NCBI GenBank assembly: GCA_030726195.1
Contig: JANREF010000341.1
Span: 6,383-13,009 of the forward strand
Source of the DNA: Burkholderiaceae bacterium
GTDB lineage: Bacteria; Pseudomonadota; Gammaproteobacteria; Burkholderiales; Burkholderiaceae_C
Length of the DNA stretch: 6,627 nucleotides
Reading direction: 5' to 3'
The translations under genes and the position numbers were made by a program. The notes beneath the pieces are model-generated. The model had not been told where the DNA came from. It was given only the letters and a program-made list of their open reading frames with translations, and searched no databases. Below are positions 1 through 6,261 of the stretch, in pieces. Position 1 is the stretch's first letter. The number at the start of each line of letters is the position of its first letter.

Positions 1-612
1 AGCTTGAGCAGGTTTGACGACTCGCTTGGGCAGCAAACGCGACGCCAACAGCAGCCCCAACACCGCCGCATACACCCACACTTCAGCAAAGTTTTGCTTG
101 CCCGCACGCATCCAAAAGAAGTGCAGCACCGCCAAACACGCCACGGCATAAACGCTCTTGTGCAAACGCTGCCAGCGCTTACCGCCCATGCGCTTCACAA
201 TGGCTTTGGGCGACGTGAGCGTGAGCGCGAGCAACAGCAGCCACGCCCCCACACCCACTGTGATGAATGGCCGCTTCCACACGTCGCTCACAATCGCACC
301 GACGTCCCAGCCCATATCCAGCAAGCTGTAACTGAGCAAATGCACGCTGGCATAGAAAAACACAAACAGGCCAAGCAAGCGGCGCAGGGTCACCACCGAG
401 GGAGCGTTGAGCGCGCGTCGCAACGGCGTCACTGCCAACACCACGCACAACATGCGCAGCGTCCAGTCGCCCGTGCTGCGTATCAAGGCCTCAGCCGGGT
501 TGGCCCCGAGCTGGTTGTCCAGCAGCGACCACACCAAATAGGCCATTGGAGCTAAAGCCAGCAGCCACACCACCGGCTTGACCCAGCGGGGCAAACGCAT
601 GCGCCAGTTCAT
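1..612 (-). CDS. msrQ: MsrQ, haem-binding membrane subunit of the MsrPQ methionine sulfoxide reductase (C-terminus cut by window edge)
   Basis: This is an inner-membrane b-type haem protein of the ferric-reductase-like family (formerly YedZ). It passes electrons from the quinone pool or a cytoplasmic flavin reductase to periplasmic MsrP. The minus frame is open from ATG 612 to the window edge, giving 204 residues. The family is usually about 200-215 residues, so only the extreme C-terminus is missing. Hydrophobic segments lie near residues 13-30, 52-66, 78-97, 118-133, 153-168 and 176-193, fitting the usual six-helix pattern. Candidate haem ligands are H91 (motif ASVHLLSY), H151 and H164 (QRLHKSVY...VLHFFW), which fall in the family's conserved motifs. 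The start is 18 bp after the msrP stop and in the same frame. No Shine-Dalgarno sequence precedes it, so translation may be coupled to msrP termination. A GTG codon directly before the ATG is an alternative start. Identification is firm. Confidence 0.95.
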   Translation of the reverse strand, partial: MNWRMRLPRWVKPVVWLLALAPMAYLVWSLLDNQLGANPAEALIRSTGDWTLRMLCVVLAVTPLRRALNAPSVVTLRRLLGLFVFFYASVHLLSYSLLDMGWDVGAIVSDVWKRPFITVGVGAWLLLLALTLTSPKAIVKRMGGKRWQRLHKSVYAVACLAVLHFFWMRAGKQNFAEVWVYAAVLGLLLASRLLPKRVVKPAQA

Positions 613-618
613 CACAGC

Positions 619-632
619 AAGCCGCAAGGCTT
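619..632 (-). promoter_or_regulatory. Hairpin filling the msrP-msrQ gap
   Basis: On the minus-strand transcript a perfect 5-bp stem (AAGCC / GGCUU) with the four-base loop UUGC begins inside the msrP UAA stop and occupies most of the 18-nt gap before the msrQ AUG. It is too short and lacks the U-run needed for a terminator. Its position suggests a role in coupling msrP termination to msrQ initiation, or simply chance. The dyad is seen directly; the role is inferred. Confidence 0.35.
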
Positions 633-1632
633 AGAAAAAGCGGCGCAAATCCATGCCTGCGTACAGTTGTCCAACTTGTGCTTCATAGCCATTGAACAAC
701 TGCGTATCCAGCCGCTTGGCGAACAGGCCACCATCGCCCAAACGCCGCTCAGTCGCTTGACTCCAGCGCGGGTGGTTGACGTTGGGATTGACGTTGGAAT
801 AAAAGCCGTACTCTGAGGGCGCGGCCTCGTTCCATGCGGTTTTAGGTTGTTTGTCTGTCACACGTATGGTGACAATGGATTTGGCGCTTTTAAAGCCATA
901 CTTCCAAGGCACCATCACACGCACAGGCGCGCCACTTTGGTTGGGCAATGTCTTGCCATACATACCTAGAGTGAGCATGCTCAAGGGGTGCATGGCCTCG
1001 TCCATACGCAGGCCTTCGGCATAAGGCCAGTCCAAGCCGCCATAGCGCAAGCCAGGCATGGTCTTGGGGTCGGCCAACGACAAAAACTGCACATACTTGG
1101 CACTGCCCAATGGCTGCACAGCGTCCAATACGCGAGACAGCGAGTAACCCAGCCATGGAATCACCATGGACCAACCCTCCACGCAGCGCAGGCGGTAGAT
1201 GCGCTCCTCTATGGGCGCGAGCTTGAGCAATTGGTCGATGTCAAAGGTGCGCGGCTTACCAACCAAGCCTTCGACACGCACCGTCCACGGGCTGGTCACC
1301 AGCGTGTGCGCCTGCTCGTAGGGATCAGATTTATCCGTGCCAAACTCGTAAAAGTTGTTGTACGTGGTGGCGTCCTTCCACGGCGCCGCTTTTTCACTGG
1401 TACGCGCGCCTGCCACCGTGGTGGGCACGGACGCCAGCGGGTTGATACCCTGCACCTGTGGGCTGCGTGTCTGGGCCAAAGCGGATGTGCCTGTAGCCAC
1501 GGCAAGGCCTGCGCCCACGCTCAAACCCGCCATTTGCAGCCATTGGCGGCGTTGCAAGTAGGCCGACTCGGGCGTCAGCTCGCGCTCCAAGTTGGAGCCA
1601 GACCAAACACGACTATCGCTTTTGAACAACAT
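631..1632 (-). CDS. msrP: MsrP, periplasmic molybdopterin-dependent methionine sulfoxide reductase catalytic subunit
   Basis: MsrP (formerly YedY) reduces methionine sulfoxide in oxidised periplasmic proteins, using molybdopterin and electrons from MsrQ. The 333 residues match the family length and align end to end with my recollection of the E. coli protein. A Tat signal is visible: twin arginines R28-R29 in RRQWLQ, then a hydrophobic stretch at about 35-50 and a likely cleavage after ALA at residue 53. C150 in [10 protein letters not shown] is the expected molybdenum-ligating cysteine. Other family blocks include YNNFYEFG (91-98), [11 protein letters not shown] (207-217), [14 protein letters not shown] (241-254), [24 protein letters not shown] (273-296) and the FNGY block (313-316). 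The first ATG is chosen because the Tat motif lies close behind it. The upstream GGGA about 7 nt away is only a weak ribosome binding site. msrQ follows after 18 bp and is surely co-transcribed. Confidence 0.97.
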   Translation of the reverse strand: MLFKSDSRVWSGSNLERELTPESAYLQRRQWLQMAGLSVGAGLAVATGTSALAQTRSPQVQGINPLASVPTTVAGARTSEKAAPWKDATTYNNFYEFGTDKSDPYEQAHTLVTSPWTVRVEGLVGKPRTFDIDQLLKLAPIEERIYRLRCVEGWSMVIPWLGYSLSRVLDAVQPLGSAKYVQFLSLADPKTMPGLRYGGLDWPYAEGLRMDEAMHPLSMLTLGMYGKTLPNQSGAPVRVMVPWKYGFKSAKSIVTIRVTDKQPKTAWNEAAPSEYGFYSNVNPNVNHPRWSQATERRLGDGGLFAKRLDTQLFNGYEAQVGQLYAGMDLRRFF

Positions 1633-1753
1633 ACGCCAATCCCATCTTCAAGCAGTGCGAGCCAGCCGCCGGTAGGCCGCTGCGCTCTATAGACTATCCG
1701 CGCGGGTGCAGGCTAGGGTTACAGGGCGTGCATCTTTATTTGCACGCCACGCA
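1633..1753 (-). other. ccsB-msrP intergenic region, probable msrP leader
   Basis: These 121 bp separate the ccsB stop from the msrP start and are the largest gap inside the leftward cluster. They contain the hairpin at 1725-1748, listed separately. A TATAGA -10-like hexamer (minus strand, 1691-1686) has no convincing -35 partner. An imperfect dyad at 1663-1682 (4 bp, one mismatch, 3 bp, loop UACC) lies about 30 nt before msrP. A separate msrPQ promoter is possible but the sequence does not prove it. No small gene was found here. Confidence 0.4.
1725..1748 (-). terminator. Perfect 8-bp hairpin just downstream of ccsB, without a U-tract
   Basis: GGCGTGCA and its exact complement TGCACGCC flank an 8-nt A/T-rich loop, beginning 6 bp after the ccsB stop codon. 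Neither strand has a T-run after the stem, so it is not a standard intrinsic terminator. It could protect the 3' end of the resB-ccsB message, act as a partial terminator or processing site before msrPQ, or assist Rho-dependent ending. The stem is seen directly; the terminator label is tentative. Confidence 0.4.
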
Positions 1754-3112
1754 TCACAGTTCGCCGTAGCTGTGCAAACCCGACAAGAACATATTTACGC
1801 CCAAGAACGCAAACGTTGTGATCGCCAAACCCACCAACGCCCACCACGAGGCCACGGTACCACGCAAACCCTTCATCATGCGCATGTGCAACCATGCCGC
1901 ATAGTTGAGCCACACAATCAGAGCCCAAGTCTCTTTGGGGTCCCAGCTCCAGTAGCCGCCCCACGCTTCAGCCGCCCACAAAGCACCCAGCACAGTGGCT
2001 ATGGTGAAGAAGGCAAAGCCTACCGCAATGGCTTTGTACATGACATCGTCCAGCACTTCCAGGCTGGGCAAGCGCTCGGCAATGCGGCGACGGCCCAACA
2101 AAATACCGGCCACGATGAGCGCAGAAATACCGGTGTACACCACCCAGTAACCTGTGCCACCGGCCTGCGTGGACTGCCTAAAGACGATGGGCTCGAAACA
2201 CAGCACCACACCCAACACCCACAGCGGCGTGAGCTTGAGCCAGTTGGTCTCTGTCGCCTGTTCTTTGATGAGGTAGGCAAAAGCCACCATGGCCGCAATC
2301 GCAAAAGTGCCGTAGCCAATGAAGTTGGCTGGTACGTGGACCTTCATCCACCAGCTTTGCAGTGCAGGCACCAGCGGCTGAATGGCTTGCGCCTCGCGCA
2401 CCAGCGTGTACCACAGCAAAAACGCCACCGCCGTACTGACCACCAACATCACAAATCCGCCCATGGCGCGTGTTTTGTAGTGTGACTCGTAGTACAGGTA
2501 AAACGTCGTGGTCAACCAGCAAAACAGCACAAACACTTCGTACAAGTTGCTCACTGGGATGTGGCCAATGTCTTGACCCATTTGATGGCCTTCATACCAG
2601 CGCACCAAGGTGCCCACCACAGCCAGCACCACAGCAGTCCATGCCAAGCGCGAGCCCAACAGCTCCATCGCATCGCTGGACTTGCGCATGAACATACCCA
2701 GCCAGTAAAAGGCGGTGCTCATGAAAAACAGCACACACATCCACAAAATGGCCGACTGGCTGGAGATGAAATATTTGAGCAAAAACACCTGTTCGGCGCG
2801 CGCCAAGTCCGCACCCGTTGGGGTTTGGTACAACCAGATGGCCAGCAGCGCAATCGCACCGCCACCCAACATCAAGCGGCCGGCCGGACGCCAAAACCAA
2901 CCCAACGCAATGGCAGATGGAATGGTGCCCAGCAAGATGCCTTGTTCATAGCCGTCCATGGCGCCGTGGTACAGCCAAAACGTGACCATGGCAGCAGCCA
3001 AGACCACTGCAGCAAAGGCCCAGTCGCCCAGCGAGAGTCGGCGCAACAAGCTGGGCTCGTCATCATGAGAAGGCCCACCGTTGGAGGGCATGTTGTTCGT
3101 GATCGCTGTCAT
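1754..3112 (-). CDS. ccsB: CcsB (CcsA/ResC-type) System II cytochrome c haem lyase subunit
   Basis: This multi-pass inner-membrane protein works with ResB to move haem to the periplasm and join it to CXXCH apocytochromes. Its defining tryptophan-rich (WWD) haem-handling motif is at residues 384-394 (WGGYWSWDPKE). Flanking histidines that fit the family's haem ligands are H259 (MKVHVPAN), H409 (AAWLHMRMM) and H447 near the C-terminus (SGLHSYGEL). The GHIPVSNLYE block at 183-192 is also typical. The protein has 452 residues, with several N-terminal hydrophobic segments before the conserved core from about residue 155. Betaproteobacterial members commonly look like this. The ATG overlaps the resB stop as ATGA (3112-3109). 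A good ribosome binding site, AGGTGA (3122-3117), lies 4 nt upstream inside the resB end, so translation is coupled. Naming differs between systems (CcsB, CcsA, ResC), but the family is certain. Confidence 0.96.
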   Translation of the reverse strand: MTAITNNMPSNGGPSHDDEPSLLRRLSLGDWAFAAVVLAAAMVTFWLYHGAMDGYEQGILLGTIPSAIALGWFWRPAGRLMLGGGAIALLAIWLYQTPTGADLARAEQVFLLKYFISSQSAILWMCVLFFMSTAFYWLGMFMRKSSDAMELLGSRLAWTAVVLAVVGTLVRWYEGHQMGQDIGHIPVSNLYEVFVLFCWLTTTFYLYYESHYKTRAMGGFVMLVVSTAVAFLLWYTLVREAQAIQPLVPALQSWWMKVHVPANFIGYGTFAIAAMVAFAYLIKEQATETNWLKLTPLWVLGVVLCFEPIVFRQSTQAGGTGYWVVYTGISALIVAGILLGRRRIAERLPSLEVLDDVMYKAIAVGFAFFTIATVLGALWAAEAWGGYWSWDPKETWALIVWLNYAAWLHMRMMKGLRGTVASWWALVGLAITTFAFLGVNMFLSGLHSYGEL

Positions 3113-5274
3113 GGGCTCACCTGTATCAGTCGTTGTTTCAATTGGTCAAACTCTTTGTCGCCGTCCATGGTCTTGCGGTTGGCCGACAATGCCATCTGGG
3201 CTTGTGTGCTGCCGTCTTCGTTGGGTGACAGCCACACCCATATGCGACGCTCGCGAACGTACAGCATCGCAAACACGCCAATGATGAGGAACAAGCAACC
3301 CAAGTACACCACGGTCTTACCGGGCGCTTTGGCAACTTGGAACACACTGGCTTGCACATGGTCAAAGTCATCCATGGCAAACACCATGGGTGCGGGGTAG
3401 AAGAACGAGTCGCTCAGGGCCAATACCGCTTGGCTCAAAAACGCCTGCGTGGTCTCATCCTGAGGCAAAGCAGGCAGCCCCGCTTGTGCACGGCTGACTT
3501 GCAGCAAATCAAACAGCAGCGCGTTGAGCAAGCTCACCATGGCGTCGCTGGTGCGCTCACGGTCGTTTTCGGGGACTTCTTGCTCCAAGAAGTACGACAT
3601 GGCGGTCAAACCACCCACTTTCAGCGGCACACCGTTCAGGCCAATGCCGGGCACGGGTGCCTGCTGCAAATAGGGGTCGTCACCTGAGAACAAGGCCAGC
3701 ATGCGCTGCGACGACACACGCAAAGCGTCCTGCTCTTGTGCGCTTCGCCCAACTGAGGCCTTGGCCATGTATTGCTCGACCGCCAAATCGCGCATGCGCG
3801 CATCGGCAAGCGCTGTACGCAGGGCAATGAAACCAGCGGCGCTGTCGTTCTCATCGACGGGCACGCGCAAGTAGCGAAACGGCTCGGCAGGCGTATCACG
3901 AACACCCCATAAATAGGCGCGCTGCTCGCCCATGGTCACAGGCAGCATGTAATTGTTGAATTCCCGCGCTTGACCAGCGCCGTCGCGCAACTTGTAACCG
4001 AAGCTGGGGCCCACGTTGCGCAAATTTTCTTCGCGCGTGCTTTTGTTGCCAGCGCCCAAGTGATCTTTCAAACGGCGACCCAAGTCAACCGCACGCACGT
4101 CTGTGGCGCCGCTGGCACCACGCTCGGCATTCACCGCAGACATGTTTTCCACGTTGATCACGCGCAGGCCTGTGTACTCTAGAGACAGCCGCTCATCGCC
4201 CTTGGACAAGTTGCTGCTGCTGCCAATCACACCTTCAACTTTGAACGGCGCGACCAAGCTGCCCATGGGCAATGCTTTGGCGCGAATGGTGGAGCCACCA
4301 TCGTCAAAGCTGCTTTGGAAAATCTCAACACCCCTGTGGCTTACGGGGTGGTTGACTTCGACACGTCGCTCAATCTGCTCGCCCGTGGCTTTGTCGTGAA
4401 TCACGATATCGCTGGCAAACAGCTTGGGCATGCCAGTGCTGTAGTACTCGACCACAAATTTCTTCAACTCAACCGCAAACGGCAAGTCTTGCAACACCAC
4501 GCCATCCGACTGGCTCAATATGGCCGTGCTGGCCTGCGTGCCCTCTGTCACCAACAAATTGCCGCGGTAAGTCGGGTTGCTGGGTGACAAGCGATGTTGC
4601 GGCGCCACATCGGCAATCATGCCGCCGCCGTCGAATGCAGTCTTACCGCCAAACCACATTTGGGCGCGTACAACCATATCGCCATCAAACAAAGCGCCCA
4701 CACAAATCAACACAATCGCGCTGTGAGCCGCCAAATAGCCCAGTTTGTTGGCCGCGCCCTTTTTGGCAGCGACCATCACGCCCGCACCATGCGGTGTATC
4801 GCGCTCTTGCGTTTTGACACGCCAACCCGCCCGGGTCAATTGGCCTTGAATGCGCTGTGAGGCTTGCGGCAACGCCTCGGCCAGCGTGTTTTCACCTCGG
4901 TGGCCAAACGCCTTGAGACTTTGGCTGCGCATACCCTCTTTGAACTGGCGCATGTCGGCCAAAATTTTGGGCGTATTGCGCGTGATACACAGGGACGTGC
5001 TCACCACCAAAAACGCCAAAATCAGCAAAAACCACCACGCGCTGTAAACGGTGTACAGCGACAAGGCATTGAACACATCCGCCCAAAACGGGCCAAACTG
5101 GTTGATGTAGTTGTTGAACGGCTCACCTTGCTTGAGCACTGTGCCAATGACCGATGCAATACAAATCACTGTCAGCAGTGAAATGGCAAAACGCATAGAC
5201 GACAGCAACTCGGACGCATTGCGCAGCCACACATGGCTGGTCTTGATTTGAATACCTTCAGTGCTAACGGTCAT
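3109..5274 (-). CDS. resB: ResB-like System II cytochrome c biogenesis protein
   Basis: ResB (Ccs1 in other systems) is the membrane partner of CcsB in System II cytochrome c maturation. It is thought to help deliver haem and handle the apocytochrome. The 721 residues show the expected layout: a short cytoplasmic start, membrane helices at about 26-46, 77-97 and 178-198, a large periplasmic domain at about 199-654, and a last helix at about 655-673 followed by a basic tail (RERRIWVWL). The block SSMRFAISLLTVICIASVIGTVLKQ and the segment SAWWFLLILAFLVVSTSLC are strongly family-like. H184 in the third helix is a candidate haem ligand. The first ATG is chosen because the N-terminus then matches relatives as I recall them, although no clear Shine-Dalgarno sequence precedes it. 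The gene heads a two-gene unit with ccsB, overlapping it by 4 bp. The large size is normal for betaproteobacteria. Confidence 0.96.
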   Translation of the reverse strand: MTVSTEGIQIKTSHVWLRNASELLSSMRFAISLLTVICIASVIGTVLKQGEPFNNYINQFGPFWADVFNALSLYTVYSAWWFLLILAFLVVSTSLCITRNTPKILADMRQFKEGMRSQSLKAFGHRGENTLAEALPQASQRIQGQLTRAGWRVKTQERDTPHGAGVMVAAKKGAANKLGYLAAHSAIVLICVGALFDGDMVVRAQMWFGGKTAFDGGGMIADVAPQHRLSPSNPTYRGNLLVTEGTQASTAILSQSDGVVLQDLPFAVELKKFVVEYYSTGMPKLFASDIVIHDKATGEQIERRVEVNHPVSHRGVEIFQSSFDDGGSTIRAKALPMGSLVAPFKVEGVIGSSSNLSKGDERLSLEYTGLRVINVENMSAVNAERGASGATDVRAVDLGRRLKDHLGAGNKSTREENLRNVGPSFGYKLRDGAGQAREFNNYMLPVTMGEQRAYLWGVRDTPAEPFRYLRVPVDENDSAAGFIALRTALADARMRDLAVEQYMAKASVGRSAQEQDALRVSSQRMLALFSGDDPYLQQAPVPGIGLNGVPLKVGGLTAMSYFLEQEVPENDRERTSDAMVSLLNALLFDLLQVSRAQAGLPALPQDETTQAFLSQAVLALSDSFFYPAPMVFAMDDFDHVQASVFQVAKAPGKTVVYLGCLFLIIGVFAMLYVRERRIWVWLSPNEDGSTQAQMALSANRKTMDGDKEFDQLKQRLIQVSP

Positions 5275-5306
5275 GCGCGGTACGGGCCTAACTAGGGAGT
5301 GACGTT

Positions 5307-5335
5307 GTTATCGTGGTGAACGCTGAGCGCTGCAA
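5307..5335 (-). promoter_or_regulatory. Candidate sigma70 promoter for resB-ccsB
   Basis: On the minus strand TTGCAG (5335-5330; 3 of 6 to consensus) is followed after exactly 17 bp by GATAAC (5312-5307; 4 of 6). Transcription would begin near 5300, about 26 nt before the resB ATG. It lies immediately beyond the cytochrome c4 terminator, which is where a new promoter would be needed. The match is modest and the call rests partly on position. Confidence 0.4.
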
Positions 5336-5369
5336 GAAAAAAGGCGGGCTTCTAAACGAAGGCCGCCTT
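5336..5369 (-). terminator. Intrinsic (Rho-independent) terminator after cytochrome c4
   Basis: On the minus strand a stem of AAGGCGG pairing with CCGCCTT, one C-C mismatch and then CTTC pairing with GAAG closes a 5-nt loop (GTTTA). A run of six T (5342-5337) follows, two of them within the stem. This is a textbook terminator for leftward transcription. It ends about 115 nt after the cytochrome stop codon and separates that gene from resB. No T-run exists on the other side, so it is directional. Confidence 0.85.
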
Positions 5370-5435
5370 GCTCAGAGTTCACTGTGTTGCGGTTGGTTCC
5401 CGCATTGTGCAGCGAAATATGCTGTGTAACTTATA
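5336..5435 (-). ncRNA. Possible small RNA, or structured 3' UTR of cytochrome c4
   Basis: Between the cytochrome stop and the terminator lies about 115 nt without a plausible gene. The AT-rich stretch there holds TATAAG (5435-5430), 5 of 6 to the -10 consensus but with no good -35. A start near 5423 would give an RNA of about 88 nt that ends at the intrinsic terminator. It would hold a 5-bp hairpin (5388-5392 with 5400-5404, loop 7) and a weaker 4-bp one (5410-5413 with 5421-5424). I do not recognise it as a known RNA family. A plain cytochrome 3' UTR is equally likely. Confidence 0.25.
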
Positions 5436-5484
5436 TATTGCCAGCAGGCATGGGGTTATCCCAAGCCCGCCAACACACCCGCGA

Positions 5485-6123
5485 TCAACGCAGGCCGGCA
5501 ATGTAGTCGGAAACAGCTTTGATTTCGCGGTCATTCATGCGTGATGCCACACCTGTCATCACCGCATTGTTGCCACGGCTGGCATCACGGAACATGCTCA
5601 GCTGCGACGCCGTGTAGTCGGCGTGCTGGCCGCTCAAACGGGGGTACTGGGCAGGAATACCAGCGCCATTGGGGCTGTGGCAACCGGCACACGCAGGCAC
5701 TTGACGATCGGCAATACCGCCACGGTAGATACGCTCACCCAACACCACCAAATCTTTTTCGGTAGCCGCGCCTGGCTTACCCGCTTGCGAGGCCAACCAG
5801 TACGACACGTTGCGCATGTCGTCATCGGACATCTGGCTGGCAAAACCAGACATGATGGCGTTGGCACGCTTGCCAGACTTGAACTCGTGCAACTGCTTGA
5901 CCAAGTACTCAGGGTGCTGCTGCGCCAACTTGGGGTAGGCAGGGCTCATGGAGTTGCCATCGGCGGCGTGGCAAGCCACACACGCTTGGGCGTAAATCGC
6001 AGCGCCTTTAGCCAAATCTGGCTTGGCCGCTTTAGGGGCTGCTTCGTTGGCGATTGCGCTGGTGGCAGTCAATACGCTGAGGCTGAGCGCCGCAGCGCTC
6101 ACAATGGAGGCAAACAATTTCAT
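5485..6123 (-). CDS. Diheme cytochrome c4, periplasmic electron carrier
   Basis: This is a two-domain class I cytochrome c, most likely cytochrome c4, which carries electrons in the periplasm to terminal oxidases such as cbb3. It has two CXXCH haem-attachment motifs, C48-C51-H52 (CVACH) and C145-C148-H149 (CAGCH), one per domain of roughly 90 residues. Each domain repeats the family pattern: P-x-L-x-Q-H-x-x-Y, then QL..F, then a methionine block. Likely axial ligands are M91 (or M98) and M189. A Sec signal is visible at residues 1-25 (MKLF, hydrophobic core, cleavage after SAIA). I start at 6123, giving 212 residues, because this gives the cleanest signal peptide. In-frame ATGs at 6135, 6150 and 6210 are alternatives, and none has a clear ribosome binding site. 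It ends at its own terminator and is a probable client of the adjacent ResB-CcsB. I give no gene symbol because c4 naming varies. Confidence 0.93.
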   Translation of the reverse strand: MKLFASIVSAAALSLSVLTATSAIANEAAPKAAKPDLAKGAAIYAQACVACHAADGNSMSPAYPKLAQQHPEYLVKQLHEFKSGKRANAIMSGFASQMSDDDMRNVSYWLASQAGKPGAATEKDLVVLGERIYRGGIADRQVPACAGCHSPNGAGIPAQYPRLSGQHADYTASQLSMFRDASRGNNAVMTGVASRMNDREIKAVSDYIAGLR

Positions 6124-6202
6124 GGCATGGAACATGGCAGTGACGCGCATGGCTGCGAAAGGTTGTACAAGGTGGGCTGGCGCAGTGCAAAACACGCGCA
6201 AC

Positions 6203-6231
6203 TCGACCACCGCAACCTGTCATTTTACAAT
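6203..6231 (+). promoter_or_regulatory. Candidate sigma70 promoter for engB
   Basis: TCGACC (6203-6208; 4 of 6 to the -35 consensus) and TACAAT (6226-6231; 5 of 6 to the -10 consensus) are separated by exactly 17 bp. Transcription would start near 6238, about 24 nt before the ATG at 6262. This is the best promoter match in the window. Confidence 0.5.
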
Positions 6232-6234
6232 GAC
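6219..6234. promoter_or_regulatory. 16-bp perfect dyad, possible operator between divergent genes
   Basis: GTCATT and its exact reverse complement AATGAC flank TTAC. The dyad covers the engB -10 hexamer and a cytochrome-side -10-like hexamer, so a bound repressor could block engB and perhaps both genes. It does not match the FNR or CRP consensus. A 6-bp dyad with a fixed gap is expected once or twice by chance in a window this size, so only the location makes it notable. Confidence 0.3.
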
Positions 6235-6261
6235 TATTCACGTCCACCGGGGATTACCCCA

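Larger units (their letters stand above)
6124..6261. promoter_or_regulatory. Divergent cytochrome c4 / engB promoter region
   Basis: These 138 bp must serve both genes. For cytochrome c4 (minus strand) the best match is TTGCAC (6190-6185), 17 bp, TACAAC (6167-6162), giving a leader of about 32 nt to the ATG at 6123. A second -10-like hexamer, TAAAAT (6227-6222), lacks a -35. For engB see the separate entry. The dyad at 6219-6234 overlaps the engB -10 and this second hexamer. These promoters are consensus matches by eye, not proven. Confidence 0.4.

Noticed and set aside
4..555. Plus-strand open frame of 183 codons at the left edge
   Set aside because: It is antisense to msrQ, whose membrane helices and conserved histidines are clear in the opposite strand.
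631..1632. MsrP and MsrQ as a single fused or frameshifted gene
   Set aside because: A clear UAA follows the family-typical MsrP C-terminus (DLRRFF), and MsrQ begins with its own ATG and normal N-terminus, so these are two intact genes.
988..1692. Plus-strand open frame of 234 codons opposite msrP
   Set aside because: It mirrors the msrP coding sequence, has no recognisable motif or start signal, and has an antisense-type composition.
1686..1714. A dedicated msrP promoter using TATAGA
   Set aside because: At spacings of 16-18 bp the -35 position holds GCCTGC, AGCCTG or TAGCCT, which barely resemble consensus, so it was kept only as a remark in the intergenic entry.
1706..2485. Plus-strand open frame of 259 codons opposite ccsB
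   Set aside because: It is antisense to the conserved WWD region of ccsB, has a His/Gln/Arg-rich composition and no recognisable motif.
2561..3400. Long plus-strand open frame (279 codons) opposite ccsB and resB
   Set aside because: It lies antisense to two firmly identified genes. Its translation is rich in Gln, His, Arg and Ala with no domain or membrane pattern, as expected for an antisense shadow of GC-rich coding DNA.
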